Of a stretch of DNA of 64,000 bases, positions 44,795 to 55,374 are shown one piece after another; the stretch's first letter is position 1; every line of letters starts with the position of its first letter. The notes beneath the pieces are model-generated. The model saw nothing but the letters and a program-made list of their open reading frames with translations, did no database searches and was not told the DNA's origin. The DNA comes from Madurella fahalii (lineage: Eukaryota; Ascomycota; Sordariomycetes; Sordariales): assembly GCA_029876055.1 (NCBI GenBank), contig CM056877.1:3472001-3536000 (forward strand), written 5' to 3'. A program made the translations under genes and the position numbers.

Positions 44795-46312
44795 TCAATG
44801 ATCATCCCTGCCTGGAGCGGGCGTGGCCAACTTGACCACGCTCTCCAAGTATCCGGCAGTGCCTCCGTATCGATCAATGATGGCTGGGATATCAAGCGAC
44901 GAGTTCGGGGCGGACCGCTTGCGCCCGACCAATGCCGCATTGCGCGTGCTGGGGATGCGCAGCATCTCCTGTTCAACCTCGAAGCCGCAGTCTTTTGCAA
45001 TGTCCGAAACCCACACAACTAATGATGAGTATGCTGAGTCGGCCTTGCTCTTGTCTTTGGGCGCTGGGGCTCGAAACTTTTCTCCTGTGAGGTTGTGGCT
45101 GCAGCAGGGGATTGCGATAAACGGGCATTCAGAGGCGGCGGCAATAATGGGTGTCCACGGGGTCAGCTCGTCCGCGTGGTTTGAGATGATGAACGTTCCC
45201 TTAGGAAAGCAGCCGTCGTGAATCAGCTTCTCATCCAAAACGCCAGTCGAGACATGCGCCAGTCCATCCCTGCTGACCGGCAATGGGAGCAATATGAGTT
45301 GACGGAGGGAGTCTTCTGCGCCCGCAGAGGTCGATAACTTGGTGTTGTACGCAGCCCAGGACTTACGTGAGCGCGCATCAAAGCCCCATCCCGCGAAACC
45401 CTCTTTGTTGAGGATGTAAACCAGGAGACCGTTGCCGCACCCAATGTCAACAAACCCAGGGAAAGGGTCTTTGCCGTACATGTCGGTCCACAACTCGATC
45501 AGGAATGCTGCAATGCAGAGGTCCTCAAACACATGCTTGCCGGGATCTGTCACCTCGGCCCAGCTCTCGATCAGATCGCGTGCATACGTCTGTTTGAGCC
45601 TGGTGTAGGTGTCCTGCACGCGGGCTTGCGGCAGCAACTGGTCGTGATGCACCCTCTTCTGGTAGCCTTCCACACGGCCCTTGCCGTGCTTGTGGATGAC
45701 TTCAAGCAAGCGGAGGGCGGTTCTTGTAAGCCTGGCAGACGAGCGATCGGCATCGTCGAAGAAGAGATAGGAGATGGAAATAGAGCCGCGGGGCTCCGCC
45801 GCGGTCCAGTCATGGAGAAAGGCTATACCCCGAACTATTGGGTGATAGAAGGGCATCTCCGATGGCACAGAGATGTGGGGGAGATAGACGACAAGAGTCT
45901 GCTGGACCTGCACTGCATCACGGCCATGAGTGGATATACTTTCGTAGATGAGACACGTCTGATCCAGTGGCTTGTCCCTGAGCGTGTTCCTGGGGATGAG
46001 CCTGCGGATGATGCATCGACGGAGCTCAAAGTCGACAAATGAAGGGATGCCGAAGCTGGTCTCGACCTCTGATGGCTCGGCGCACGCCTGGACCTCGGAT
46101 GCGTCATGAAGAATATCGGCGCGGAACAGCCAGGACGAGTTGATGTTTGGGTTCTGGATCAAATTGATCATGACATCCCCAAAGACGGCAGGCCCGAAGG
46201 CGCAGGAGTGGCGAAACAGAGGCCGCCAGGTGGTTGGGACACGGTCGCGCCTGGTCCCCTGGATGACGACCGGGCTTGCGTCGACCGCCAACTCGTCTGG
46301 CTCGAATCCCAT
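44795..46312 (-). CDS. trm44: tRNA (uracil-2'-O-)-methyltransferase Trm44
   Basis: AdoMet-dependent enzyme that methylates the ribose of U44 in tRNA-Ser. A single exon of 505 aa from the ATG at 46312-46310 (MGFEPDELAVD). The frame is open further upstream, but only with non-ATG codons. The methyltransferase motif I is clear (FVDIGCGNGLLVYIL near residues 284-298). Later motifs include FIISNHADELTPW and IAIPCCSHNLTGEKF, as in Trm44 proteins. The C-terminus adds about 80 residues. Its stop lies 61 bases from that of the convergent dioxygenase gene. Confidence 0.92.
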   Translation of the reverse strand: MGFEPDELAVDASPVVIQGTRRDRVPTTWRPLFRHSCAFGPAVFGDVMINLIQNPNINSSWLFRADILHDASEVQACAEPSEVETSFGIPSFVDFELRRCIIRRLIPRNTLRDKPLDQTCLIYESISTHGRDAVQVQQTLVVYLPHISVPSEMPFYHPIVRGIAFLHDWTAAEPRGSISISYLFFDDADRSSARLTRTALRLLEVIHKHGKGRVEGYQKRVHHDQLLPQARVQDTYTRLKQTYARDLIESWAEVTDPGKHVFEDLCIAAFLIELWTDMYGKDPFPGFVDIGCGNGLLVYILNKEGFAGWGFDARSRKSWAAYNTKLSTSAGAEDSLRQLILLPLPVSRDGLAHVSTGVLDEKLIHDGCFPKGTFIISNHADELTPWTPIIAAASECPFIAIPCCSHNLTGEKFRAPAPKDKSKADSAYSSLVVWVSDIAKDCGFEVEQEMLRIPSTRNAALVGRKRSAPNSSLDIPAIIDRYGGTAGYLESVVKLATPAPGRDDH

Positions 46313-47426
46313 GTTCGCCGTTTCCTGAAGTTCGGGGATGCGACCGGCCGTGGGAGGCGAAACGGCCAAAGTGTTGGAACACAGAAGTCCAAGCGAGGGG
46401 CAGTGCAAGGGGCAAAAGCCATATCGAATTGTTAGGGCCGGAAAACTGGGCTTCTGTTTGTGTGCCACTAAGATGCCTAACTTTTAGGTGGCTTATCAAG
46501 TATCAACCGCCAAGCAGCGCTGATAGGTACTGCACATTCTTGTATCCGAGACGGCCCGCCTTGACAATGTCAGTTTCAACCGTGTCTACCGAGCAATTGG
46601 AGTTTGGAAGGTTTTGTCTGCGCCACGGACATCCTGTACATGCAGAGAACGTGATGAAAAGTCTTTTGTCCCGAGACGGCCCGACCGATCTAGGCCGTAA
46701 CACTGGTCTGTCTCCGGGTTGGAGGGCCGGACGATCGTCCGTCAAAGATGTGCAGGGACCGAGACGGAGCCGCAAAAACTTGGTTTGCCTCATGCAGAAA
46801 GCTCCAGAAGAGATGGTCCGAATGCGGCCGAAAATAGCAAAGTTTCGCTGTCATTGCAACTAGTCTTCTGAGCTCTCTTTAGATACTCAGCAGCTTGAAA
46901 AATGACTGCCATGGGCGGCGAATTACAAGCCGGAGTTGGAAATCAGCTGCTCAATGACCACGACTGGTGACGTGTAGTTGAGCCAGGTATCTCCAAAGTA
47001 GACAAAGAGGAACGTGCGGCGAAATGCCGGCTGAAACCAACAGTTTCGCCAGCCGAGAGACCTGGCCGGTACCGCCACCCAGAGGGCGTTTCTGAGTGGG
47101 TCACCCGCTGATGTTGATGCCTTGTGGCCTTACGGACGGTCAGCGCCCCCACAATATCATCTCTCTCTTCCCCTCACCTCTCGCATTTCTACCCTCTTCT
47201 ATTCTTCCAACAACTTGCCATCAACAACATCCTCGACCGCATCACTTTCTGGCACCCAAAAGTTTAAACAGGCCCAATCTCCCATCCCGAGAACTTTTGA
47301 ACGGTAGCAAGACACCGATCCATACCGCGCATCAGCGAGACACTACCACAGTCGTCGGTCGCTAAACCCCCCACCCCCCAAATACAACAACCCTTCTCCC
47401 AAGGACACCCCGAAAACTTCGAGTTT
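46313..47426. other. Divergent intergenic region of trm44 and eIF1
   Basis: Holds the promoters of both genes. A CT-rich stretch (CTCTCTCTTCCCCTCACC) is found at 47159-47176, a usual feature of strong fungal promoters for translation genes. The 195-codon plus-strand frame over 46276-46863 overlaps trm44 and is not supported. Confidence 0.5.
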
Positions 47427-47430
47427 ATGT
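47420..47430 (+). promoter_or_regulatory. Weak start-codon context of the eIF1 gene
   Basis: The ATG at 47427 is preceded by GAGTTT and followed by T. Positions -3, -2 and -1 are all T, where A or G at -3 is preferred. Poor start context is a known conserved feature of eIF1 genes that lets eIF1 limit its own translation. Confidence 0.6.
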
Positions 47431-48166
47431 CAGGCGAAATCGAGACCCTGAATCTCAAGAGCCGCGGTATGTCGATACCACCTTAGTCGTCTCTTGCACC
47501 TCTGCAACCGCACCGGAGTTTGTTTGGGGATGTTACCAACGCGATTCGCTTTGCCCGCTGAGTGGGGCCGTGGCGGTCTGTCTGTCGACATCCCCAAAAC
47601 AACCCCTCGTCAACCATTTCGACCGCAACACAAGCAAGTTACTGACCGAATGGCTGTGCAGACCCCTTCGCCGAAGCCGACGAGGACTCGGGACAGACTA
47701 CTCAAACCCAGGAGTACATCCATATCCGCATTCAGCGTATGTCGCCTACCCACGAGCGTCACGTGGGGCGGTTGCGTTGCTGTTGGCTTCGCATCACACC
47801 TCGTGACAATTGACTCAAAAACTTCAATGACTAACTGGACCACCCCGCAGAGCGTAATGGACGTAAGACCTTGACTACGGTGCAAGGCATCCCGAGCAAG
47901 TTTGATCACAAGAAGATTCTTAAGGTCATCAAGAAGGAATTCGCTTGCAATGGCACCATCATTAGCGACACCGAGTCCAAGGGTCTTGGCGAGGTGATTC
48001 AGCTCCAGGGCGACCACCGTCTCAAGATCAAGGACTTCCTCGTCGACTCGCAGTCTGGCCTCGGCCTCGACGAGAAGAACATCAAGGTATGCGGACTAGG
48101 CCCACTACAACCTGCTACCGATGACCATGGACTAATTCACCCCTTCTACAGATTCACGGCTTCTAA
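47427..48166 (+). CDS. sui1: Translation initiation factor eIF1 (Sui1)
   Basis: Binds the 40S subunit near the P site and enforces accurate start-codon choice. Exons 47427-47466, 47662-47736, 47851-48086 and 48152-48166 give 121 aa. The N-terminal tail ends in DPFAEADEDSG. The SUI1 fold follows: YIHIRIQQRNGRKTLTTVQG, then FDHKKILKVIKKEFACNG and GEVIQLQGDHR. The last exon supplies only IHGF. All phases agree and intron 2 has CTAAC near 47831. The introns are long and numerous for such a short coding region (195, 114 and 65 nt). Confidence 0.95.
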
Positions 48167-48708
48167 GCCGGCCATGTCTGCCGTGTTGCAGCTCCGCTCG
48201 GACTCCTAGGAGGAGCACCCCTCCGGCACCCTTCGGGTCGCGGTTTACGGGTGTGAAACTTAACCAATCCTGAGCGATGAAGGGACCCCCACATGGGCCC
48301 GCGACACGACAAACATGATACCCCACGAGTTGGCGACTGGCTTCCTCTTCCCTAGCAGAGAGTGCACCAGGAGGGATGGGACTTTTTTTTTTTTTTGCGC
48401 TTCGGGTCATTTGCTAGTCGTTCCTTCAGCATTAGTTGATAGGACGAGATGGGACGGCCATGGCCTGCAAGTCTTTCGTTTGAGCGATGTCTGCAGGTCT
48501 AGTAGTCTTAGGCAATGGGATCTCTCGGCAAAAAATCCTGGTGACTTGTCCATGTCTTTGTGAATGCTACTTGGCTACGAATACCCCCGTAAACTCCTGC
48601 AGGCTGAAGCCACTTGACCCTAAGAATAACCATTGCGTATGTGTAAGAACGCACCAACGCCACCAAACGCCCAGCAAGTCCCTGCGAGGACTCTTTTTCT
48701 TCACCTCG
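48167..48708. other. Convergent intergenic region between eIF1 and eos1
   Basis: Contains both 3' untranslated regions and a T tract at about 48384-48397. No gene seen. Confidence 0.5.
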
Positions 48709-50030
48709 TCAGAGATCCCTCGCAGCATTGCCGTACTCCATGATGCGGATGGCCAACTTGCCCGCCTCGTGGGACACCCTCCTGACGAAGCTGAGTAGTG
48801 GTATGTCCGGGTAGTCGGAGCGGTTCGAATGCAGCTGGGCCAGCAGGGCCACCATACTGACGAAGCTGGCGATGGAGAAGACGCTGATGGACATGGAGGT
48901 TTCCTTGCGGATGTTGATCTTGCGTTGTGTGATGTGGTAGAGAACTGTCAATGTCTTGCATTGCCACCACAGGTTAGCTGACTGTTGGGAGACGGTTGGA
49001 ACATTTTGGGGGGGGGGGAAGAGGGGTAAGAGGTGTTTATCTACGTACGGTCGAGATGATGATCCATGCCGGGAGGATCAGGCGCGGGTCTTCGAAGCCG
49101 CCTATTAGGTGGAGGACCCACGAGGTGAGATAGCCGTTTATGGCGTTTGTGGTGAGCAGTCGGACGATGGTGGCTTGCGGCGTGTAGTGGAGGAGCCTGT
49201 GGTTAGGTGGGTTAGAGAGGTACGCGTGGGTGGGTGGGTAGGTAGGTGGGAGACGTACCAGCGCGACATGAGGCAGTCGGTGAAGAAGAAGGAGAGGTAA
49301 CCTGATGCGAAGCACTGCAAGTTTTGGGTGGTTAGTTGTTTTGTTGTTGTAGCAGTAGCGGTGGTGACGATGTCGGTAGGGGGGTTTGAGAGAAGTGGCA
49401 TACCCATATGCTCGCAAGCAGTGTCTCGGTAAGTCGGAGTCTGGCTTCAAAAGCGGCATCGTAGCCCGATGTTGGCGCCGAGGTTGTTGTCGCTGCTCCT
49501 GCCCCTGCCCCTGCCCCTCGCCCGAGTCGCCCCAGTGCGCCGCTGTCGAACCCTCGCCCGAAATACATCAGGTGCAGCATGGCCAACCCGCGGAGGGCGG
49601 TGGGCAGGCCGAAGAGCACGCCTGGCGCGATCGACACCAGGCGGCAGACGAAGAGGAGGGGGTACCATGTCTTGGAGACACCCAGCACGACGGCGACGCG
49701 GGGTTGGAGGAGCGAGGATCGCACTGTTCCGGCGGCGCCATGGTCGGGGGCTACCGAGGTTGCAGCCGGTGCTGTGCCGTTCGCGATAGCGCTGCTCGGG
49801 CTGCTGCCGCTGAGGCTCCCGGGGTTGGGGGCTGAGGTGTTGCTGTGGCCAGCGGCAGAAGCATGGTTGAGGCTGGACCAGGCCGAGGCTGACGAGGCTG
49901 GGGTGGTGGTTGTAGCGGGGCCCAGGTTCTGGGAGGGGGATCCGTTATCCGCCCGCGACTGCTGCGCAACGGTTGGCTTTGCGCGGCGGTACATCAAGAT
50001 GTTTTTGCCTTTCCTTTCCCCATGGAGCAT
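48709..50030 (-). CDS. eos1: Eos1-type N-glycosylation protein, multi-pass ER membrane protein
   Basis: Fungal Eos1 is an ER membrane protein linked to N-glycosylation and oxidative-stress tolerance. Proposed exons in transcript order: 50030-49404, 49314-49259, 49196-49049 and 48981-48709, about 367 aa. The acceptor of the last exon could also be at 48954, which would remove nine residues. The N-terminus (MYRRAKPTVAQ) is followed by an Ala/Ser/Thr-rich cytosolic part. The conserved body contains KTWYPLLFVCRLVSIAPGV, LRGLAMLHLMYFG, the helix CFASGYLSFFFTDCLMSRW, TTNAINGYLTSWVLHLIGG, and near the C-terminus YHITQRKINIRKETSMS. At least four membrane segments are visible. An in-frame ATG at 49994 is an alternative start. 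Confidence 0.82.
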
Positions 50031-50540
50031 GCAATCCGCGCGTTCGACTCCCAAGGGGAAGAGGGCGGAACGGGTAGCGACGCTGGGCGGCGGCTCTGGC
50101 CTGGATGAAATAAGCGGCGCGAATGTTTAACCTGGCAAGAGGTAAGACAAGTGAGTTTCGGCCATCCTCTCCTTTGAGGTCATACCGCAGGGGGCCCATT
50201 CCAGGCCTTCCGTCACCGCCGGGATCTCCCTGCATTGGTCCGCGGGCAGCATACGGTGGTATACCATTGGCCAGAAAGCTTCCCGGCCCCCACAACTGTT
50301 TCTTCGTGGTCCATTGGAAATTTTGAGCTCTGACCCGAACGGCCCCGTCAATTGCACGACCGGAGCGCCAGCGAACCCATCACTCGCACAATCACGCGAC
50401 ACGGCACACGCTCGACGGCGGCTGTTCCACGGCGGCTGCAGAACGGCGGGCTCCGAGCGAGAGAACAGCGGCGATCGATACCCGCTTGAGGCGCAAATAC
50501 CCCGCGCGAAGGGAGACGAAGCAGGAGGAAACCGCCCATC
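50031..50540. promoter_or_regulatory. Divergent intergenic region of eos1 and mba1
   Basis: 510 bases between two head-to-head starts, so both promoters lie here. No recognisable element was seen. Confidence 0.45.
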
Positions 50541-51544
50541 ATGGCGTCGACAAGGCTGGGTCTGAGAGCCCGTGGAGTGCTCTCCACGAGGGTGACGGGT
50601 CCGACGAGGATAGCGGTAGCTCCCTTCAGCACCTCTCAAATCAGATCTAGGGGAAGTGGTTTGCGGGCTCAGCTCGAAGCCTCCAGCCCGCGACTGTCAT
50701 CCTCGCCTTCGCCCAAGGTGCAAATGGCCCAGCGTACACAAACGAACCGCAGCGAGATTTCCGCAGAAGCCATATCAGTCCTCCTCCCAGGTGCGTGCGT
50801 GTGTGGCTTGCCAGCCGCTCCCCGAACGCTGAGAGGTAGGAGCGAATCATAGCTAACCCGCCGCCTCGCCCACGAGTAGGGACCTTCGTCCTGCCCCGGT
50901 TATCAGAGTTCCCCAAAGAGCCGAGGAAGGCTCTCAAGTTGCTCTATGCCTGGCTCGTCGCCAAGTTCCAGGAAGTAGGCGCCAACATGGCTACAAAGTA
51001 CACGTCTAAGCCCTCCTTCTTCAAGGGGGCCCGCTTCAAGGCCAGGCGCCCAGCCATCGTCCTCGCAGCTAAGGCGCTCCACCGTTCCCTAGCTGAGGCG
51101 CTCGCCGCCGGTGACAAGGACACCATCAGCAAGATCTGTTCGAGGAAGCTCGCCGGGCCCATGCTCGCGAGCATCGACGCCCGTCCCAAGACGCGCCGCT
51201 ACGGCTGGGAGTTGGTATCATACACAAACAAAGCCTTCTACCCGACCATCAAGGCCCATAGGTTGGCAGCAATCTCTCGCGAGCGCGGTGCCCCGCTTAT
51301 AAGGCAGGCTGTGGTTGCCATCTCGAGCCGGCAGCGCCGGGTCGAGTATGATGCCCAGGGCCAGGTTGTGCCGGGGAGCGAGAAAGAGATGGAGGTCGTC
51401 GAGAACGTGGCGCTGGGGTGCATGATAGATCAGCAAACCTGGCAGTCAGACGACTGGCGCATCATCGGCACCGTCAAGTCCTCATCGCTGGAGGATTGGG
51501 AGGTGGAGAAGAAGATGCTGGAGACATTGATGCGCGAGACGTAA
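50541..51544 (+). CDS. mba1: Mba1/mL45-type mitochondrial inner-membrane ribosome receptor
   Basis: Tethers mitochondrial ribosomes to the inner membrane for co-translational insertion. Exons 50541-50790 and 50880-51544 give 304 aa. The N-terminus is Arg/Ser/Ala-rich without acidic residues (residues 1-45, ASTRLGLRARGVLSTRV), a typical mitochondrial presequence. The body matches the Tim44-like fold of Mba1/mL45 (FVLPRLSEFPKEPRKALKLL, LYAWLVAKFQEVGANMATKY, KPSFFKGARFKARRP), and ends with VALGCMIDQQTWQSDDWRI and SSLEDWEVEKKMLE. The 89-nt intron has a CTAACC branch. Confidence 0.88.
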
Positions 51545-51870
51545 GTGACTGGGGGGAGCTGTACGATGGCTATGATGTATGTACAACACCTGTACATAGA
51601 ATACCGCATGAGCGGCAGCTACGCGTTTGCAGGGAAGCCGCTCGTCCTGCCTTGTACAACAATATTATCACACATAATCCGCAAGGCTCAAGCTCTCTGC
51701 CTGTCATGATTCATGAATTCTGGATATGTCCTATCTCAACCCTTCAACCTACCCAATAAATCACCGCGGTTTTACTACCTGCCTACCAGATCGCCTCGCC
51801 TCGCGCACTTTTGAGGTTTGGTGGGGCAGTAAACTTCCCCTTATTCCCCTTTCTCGTTTTGCCTCCTTAA
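51545..51870. other. Convergent intergenic region
   Basis: Short 3' flanks of mba1 and the coiled-coil gene. No gene seen. Confidence 0.5.
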
Positions 51871-52470
51871 TCAGTAGAGCAAAAACCGCAGCCGTACCCG
51901 GTCCGGCACCCACTCCGGATCCATCACCAACCTCACCGCCTCCCGCGCCTTGTCCACCTCGGCCCGCACCGCCGCCAGCTTGCGCTCCACCGCCCGCCGC
52001 TGCCCCTCGACTCTGCGCTCGACTATCTCCAGCGCCCACCGCTTCGCCTCGGGCCGCCGCACCATCCGCTCCCACTCCCCCAGTTCGCCCACGTCCCCCG
52101 CCGCCGCCGCCGGCGGGTGCGCGCGGCGGGCGCGCCGGTCCGAGTCGGCCCACTCGCGGGCGTGCCACAGGTCGCGGAGGAAGGTGAGACTGGTGGTGAG
52201 GCGCTGCTTGGCTTGTGTTGCTTCGGCTTGTTGGGCTGATGACGAGGCGGCGGGGGATCTGAGCTGGTCGTCGAGGAGCTTGAGCTGGCGGGTTATGTGA
52301 CGGGTGAGGCTGTCGGCGTCGTCGAGGTTGAGGTCGAGGGCGGCGGCGCGGCGGACGAGCTGGGCTTTGAGTATGGCGGTCTCGCGGTCGAAGTCGGATT
52401 CGGCTTCGTGCAGGGCGCGGTGGAGGTTGCGGAGGGTGGTTAGGTTCATTAGCAGGGTGGTTCGGTCCAT
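51871..52470 (-). CDS. Coiled-coil protein of unknown function, 199 aa
   Basis: A single exon starting at ATG 52470 (MDRTTLLMNLTTLRNLHRAL). The sequence is Arg/Ala/Leu/Glu-rich and largely helical: coiled-coil segments at residues about 10-75 and 130-185 around a short Ala/Pro loop. The C-terminus (MDPEWVPDRVRLRFLLY) looks conserved. No signal or membrane segment. Small two-helix kinetochore or vesicle-tether subunits look like this, but I cannot assign one. A 292-codon frame in another register on the same strand is a GC-bias shadow. Confidence 0.6.
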   Translation of the reverse strand: MDRTTLLMNLTTLRNLHRALHEAESDFDRETAILKAQLVRRAAALDLNLDDADSLTRHITRQLKLLDDQLRSPAASSSAQQAEATQAKQRLTTSLTFLRDLWHAREWADSDRRARRAHPPAAAAGDVGELGEWERMVRRPEAKRWALEIVERRVEGQRRAVERKLAAVRAEVDKAREAVRLVMDPEWVPDRVRLRFLLY

Positions 52471-53136
52471 TTTCTGTTATTTTTGGGGGGGGGGAGGGGG
52501 GAGGAGGGGGGGGAGGGGGGGGTTTCTTTTTTCTTTTTCTTTCTGCGTTTCTTTGTAGTGCTTTAACTGACTTGCTGATGGAGTTACTGAGGGATGCTGG
52601 TTGTGAGGGTGTTGATAGGCGCTGAGATTTTAGTGTCAAGGGCCTGTCTGTTGATGTCTATATTTTGAGCAAGGACAAGGTGATGTCAAGGAGGTTCAAG
52701 TGCTTAAGTACGACCGAGAGGACTCGTGTCCGCCATGTCTGAGGCCTGTAACACCAAGGTGTCCAGTTGATGCTCGAGCCCTGCGAAGCATGATTGCTCT
52801 AGATGAAGTATGCTCTGGAATCCAAGTTTACCGAACAGCTGGTTGTCTCCTAGAGCACGGACAAACATGTTAACCCCTTGAACTGTGTACACACTAAGCA
52901 AGCAAAGATTGAGTGGAATATTTGAGGTATAGCATATTACGGTATGAACCTCCTTCCACAACCAGTTAACTATATGTAAGACCGACCATGGCGGGAGCTC
53001 GTCGAGAGAATCGCCACTGAGTGTCCTGCCAATGAGGTAAAGATGGAAACCATCAATACCAACCGGAAAGTGGTCCCGAGTCCACGCACAGTGAACCCAT
53101 TTCCGTCTCCTGACCCCCATTATCAACCACGATAGC
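52471..53136. other. Intergenic region with G-rich tract
   Basis: An irregular G-rich stretch (G10, then A-interrupted runs) covers 52485-52522, followed by T-rich sequence. It is the 5' flank of the coiled-coil gene and the 3' flank of the transporter gene. No gene seen. Confidence 0.45.
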
Positions 53137-55374
53137 CTAAAAGAACCTGCCGGTGGTCTTGGCAATACCAGGAGCATCAGACGACGTCTCGCTCTCGTCG
53201 CCAACCCGGTCGTCAACCGGCCCATCAAGATAGGCGGGGCGATCGAGGGCATCGAACCTCCGCCCCTTGACCCTCGCCATGATGTACTGAATCCCCAGCC
53301 GCAAACCGAGCGCGCCGAACCCCCAAAGCAGCCCGCCTACCGGCGCAGCCACGAACGCTCCGAAGCAGCCCCAATCCGCCGTGAACAGCCCCTGCTGCAG
53401 GATCATCAACTCGGCTCCCAACCTGGCGTCCCCGTAGTAGACGGTGCCAAACAAGAACACAGTAAACAGCCCGCCCAGCCCGCCAACGACCACCTCGAAT
53501 CCCCTCCACCAGTAACACGCATCCGACAAGCCGATCACCAGCACGGGAATGGTCGCCGCCGAAACGATGTCCGAGATGAGATAGATCTGCAAGATGGACG
53601 GCGCCTGGATGGCGATGACCACGACGGGGATCATGATCAGCACGACGCCGGCGCGGATCCACCAGATGTTCAGCCTGTTCCGGAACAGGTCGTTGGACGC
53701 TGAGGTGACCATGGCCGACTGCAGCGAGTCGAAGGCGGCGGTGCTGAGCGTGACGGACATGACCAGAACGATGCCCACGACCCAGCTGGGGAGCTGCTCG
53801 AGCAGGGCGAAGAAGGCGACGGACCCGTCGACGGGGTTCTCCTCGGTGCCCGGCCAGATGCCCGCCCAGGCGGCGATGAGGCCGGTCGAGCCGACGAGGG
53901 TGAGGATGACGAGGATGGCCACGACGGCCGCGGATATGCCGGCCCAGAGGTCCTTGTCGGTTTTGGAGGCGAAGGTGCGGAGCCAGAAGTGTGACTATAG
54001 ACCGAGAAAGTTGGTGGTCAGTTGGGTGGGGATAGGCGAGGGGGCAAGCGGCGAGGTGGGAGAAACGTACCAGGAAAAAGTCGTTGGTTAGGATGGCGAC
54101 GGGGAGGATATAGATGAGCTGCCATCCCAAGAGGTTGGCTCTGGTCAGTCCGGAGGAGTCGATCAAGCTCGGGTCGATGTTGGTCTCGACGCCGATGGTG
54201 ATGGTGGCGATGATGATGAGACCGATCACCATCGCTCCTTGGATGTTGTCCGTGAAGAAGGAGATCTTGAAACCTCCCAAGGCTGAATTGGGCATGTCAG
54301 CGAAGAACGTTGAATGCAAGGAGAGCCATGCATACAGGTGTAGATGGTTGTGATGATGCATTCCACAATCAAGACAGGCAGCCCGTCGATTCCTGTCAAG
54401 AGGTTGACAACTTGGCCGACGGCAGATAGCTCCGAGACCATGTAGAGGAAGAGCGTGACGAGCGTCATGAAGCTCAGATACAAGGCCGCGACCGTGCCGT
54501 ACCGCTGCCTGGTCCACTCGGTGAGGACGAACCCCTGAGGACATTTACGTCTGATGATTGGACCCAGCGTAGCGAATATTAACAACGGCAGAGCGGAGGA
54601 CAGGGCGTACACAACCACGCCCTGGACTCCGGCCAGTGTCGCGAGCTGCGGGTAAGCGAAGAGGATCCCGGATCCGAGAGCTACAAGGGTTAGTGCGTCA
54701 ACAGGCGTTCGGCGGGGATAGGGGGTTCGAGAGGAATGGAGTAGATCGGAGCGGCAGCACGTTTCCCACGCAAGCATTAACTTGATCGAGTATTACGGTA
54801 CAATCTCAGCTTCGTCGGCCCAACACGCCGGCTCTCCCCCGCGTGACACTCGGAGATCCGAGTGAGGGAGGTTGGAGCCAGAGAACTTGGTCCGACTCGG
54901 CGCCCGTAGTGAGCCGCAGTCTTCACCCCTCGCAACCGTTGCCAACAGTGCACCCATCTCAGCCGGACGGGAGAGCCTAGAAGACACCGAGGACGCGGCA
55001 GCGGGGTGAAGATTTGGTGACGTTTGGGTACGAACCTATGGTCTGCGTTTGGCCGTTCTCACAACCCAGGCTCGCCGTTCAATCTCAACGTCAGAAGAGG
55101 CCTCCCAGAGGAGGTTCCATTGGGTTGTCGTCTTGTTCCTTCTGCGAGAATGCTTCTCCGGTTGTTGCGCTGCTACCGCTCTGATCTTCGATTGCCACAT
55201 CGATGAGCGATCCGTCGTCGCATTGTTTACTCACCGGATGCGATGAAGTTCAGTGCGAGCGGCATGGCTGTTAAGGGAGTGTGGTTAGTATTCATCCTCG
55301 CGGTGCCAACCAGAGAAAAGGAGATGGGCCGTCGACTGGCGCGTCCCCTCCTCGTTTCCTAGAGAAAAGGGCAT
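53137..55374 (-). CDS. Sodium:solute symporter family transporter (urea-permease-like)
   Basis: Plasma-membrane transporter of the SSS family, the family that contains fungal Dur3-type urea permeases. Proposed exons in transcript order: 55374-55311, 55267-55235, 54680-54336, 54282-54071 and 53994-53137, giving 503 aa with consistent phases. Visible marks: ALNFIASALGSGILFAYPQ across the exon 2/3 junction, GFVLTEWTRQRYGT, SLGGFKISFFTDNIQGAMV, and QLPSWVVGIVLVMSVTLSTA. About 12 membrane helices are seen. Intron 1 is 43 nt with ACTAACC; intron 2 is unusually long, 554 nt. Compared with Dur3 the N-terminus is short and the first helices are missing, so there may be an unseen 5' exon. The substrate cannot be told from sequence. 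Confidence 0.82.

Noticed and set aside
46276..46863. 195-codon plus-strand frame across the trm44 start
   Set aside because: Overlaps the trm44 coding region and promoter with no protein features.
51761..52639. 292-codon frame overlapping the 199-aa coiled-coil gene in another register
   Set aside because: Pro/Arg/His low-complexity translation typical of a GC-rich shadow; the 199-aa frame has an ATG and regular helix pattern.
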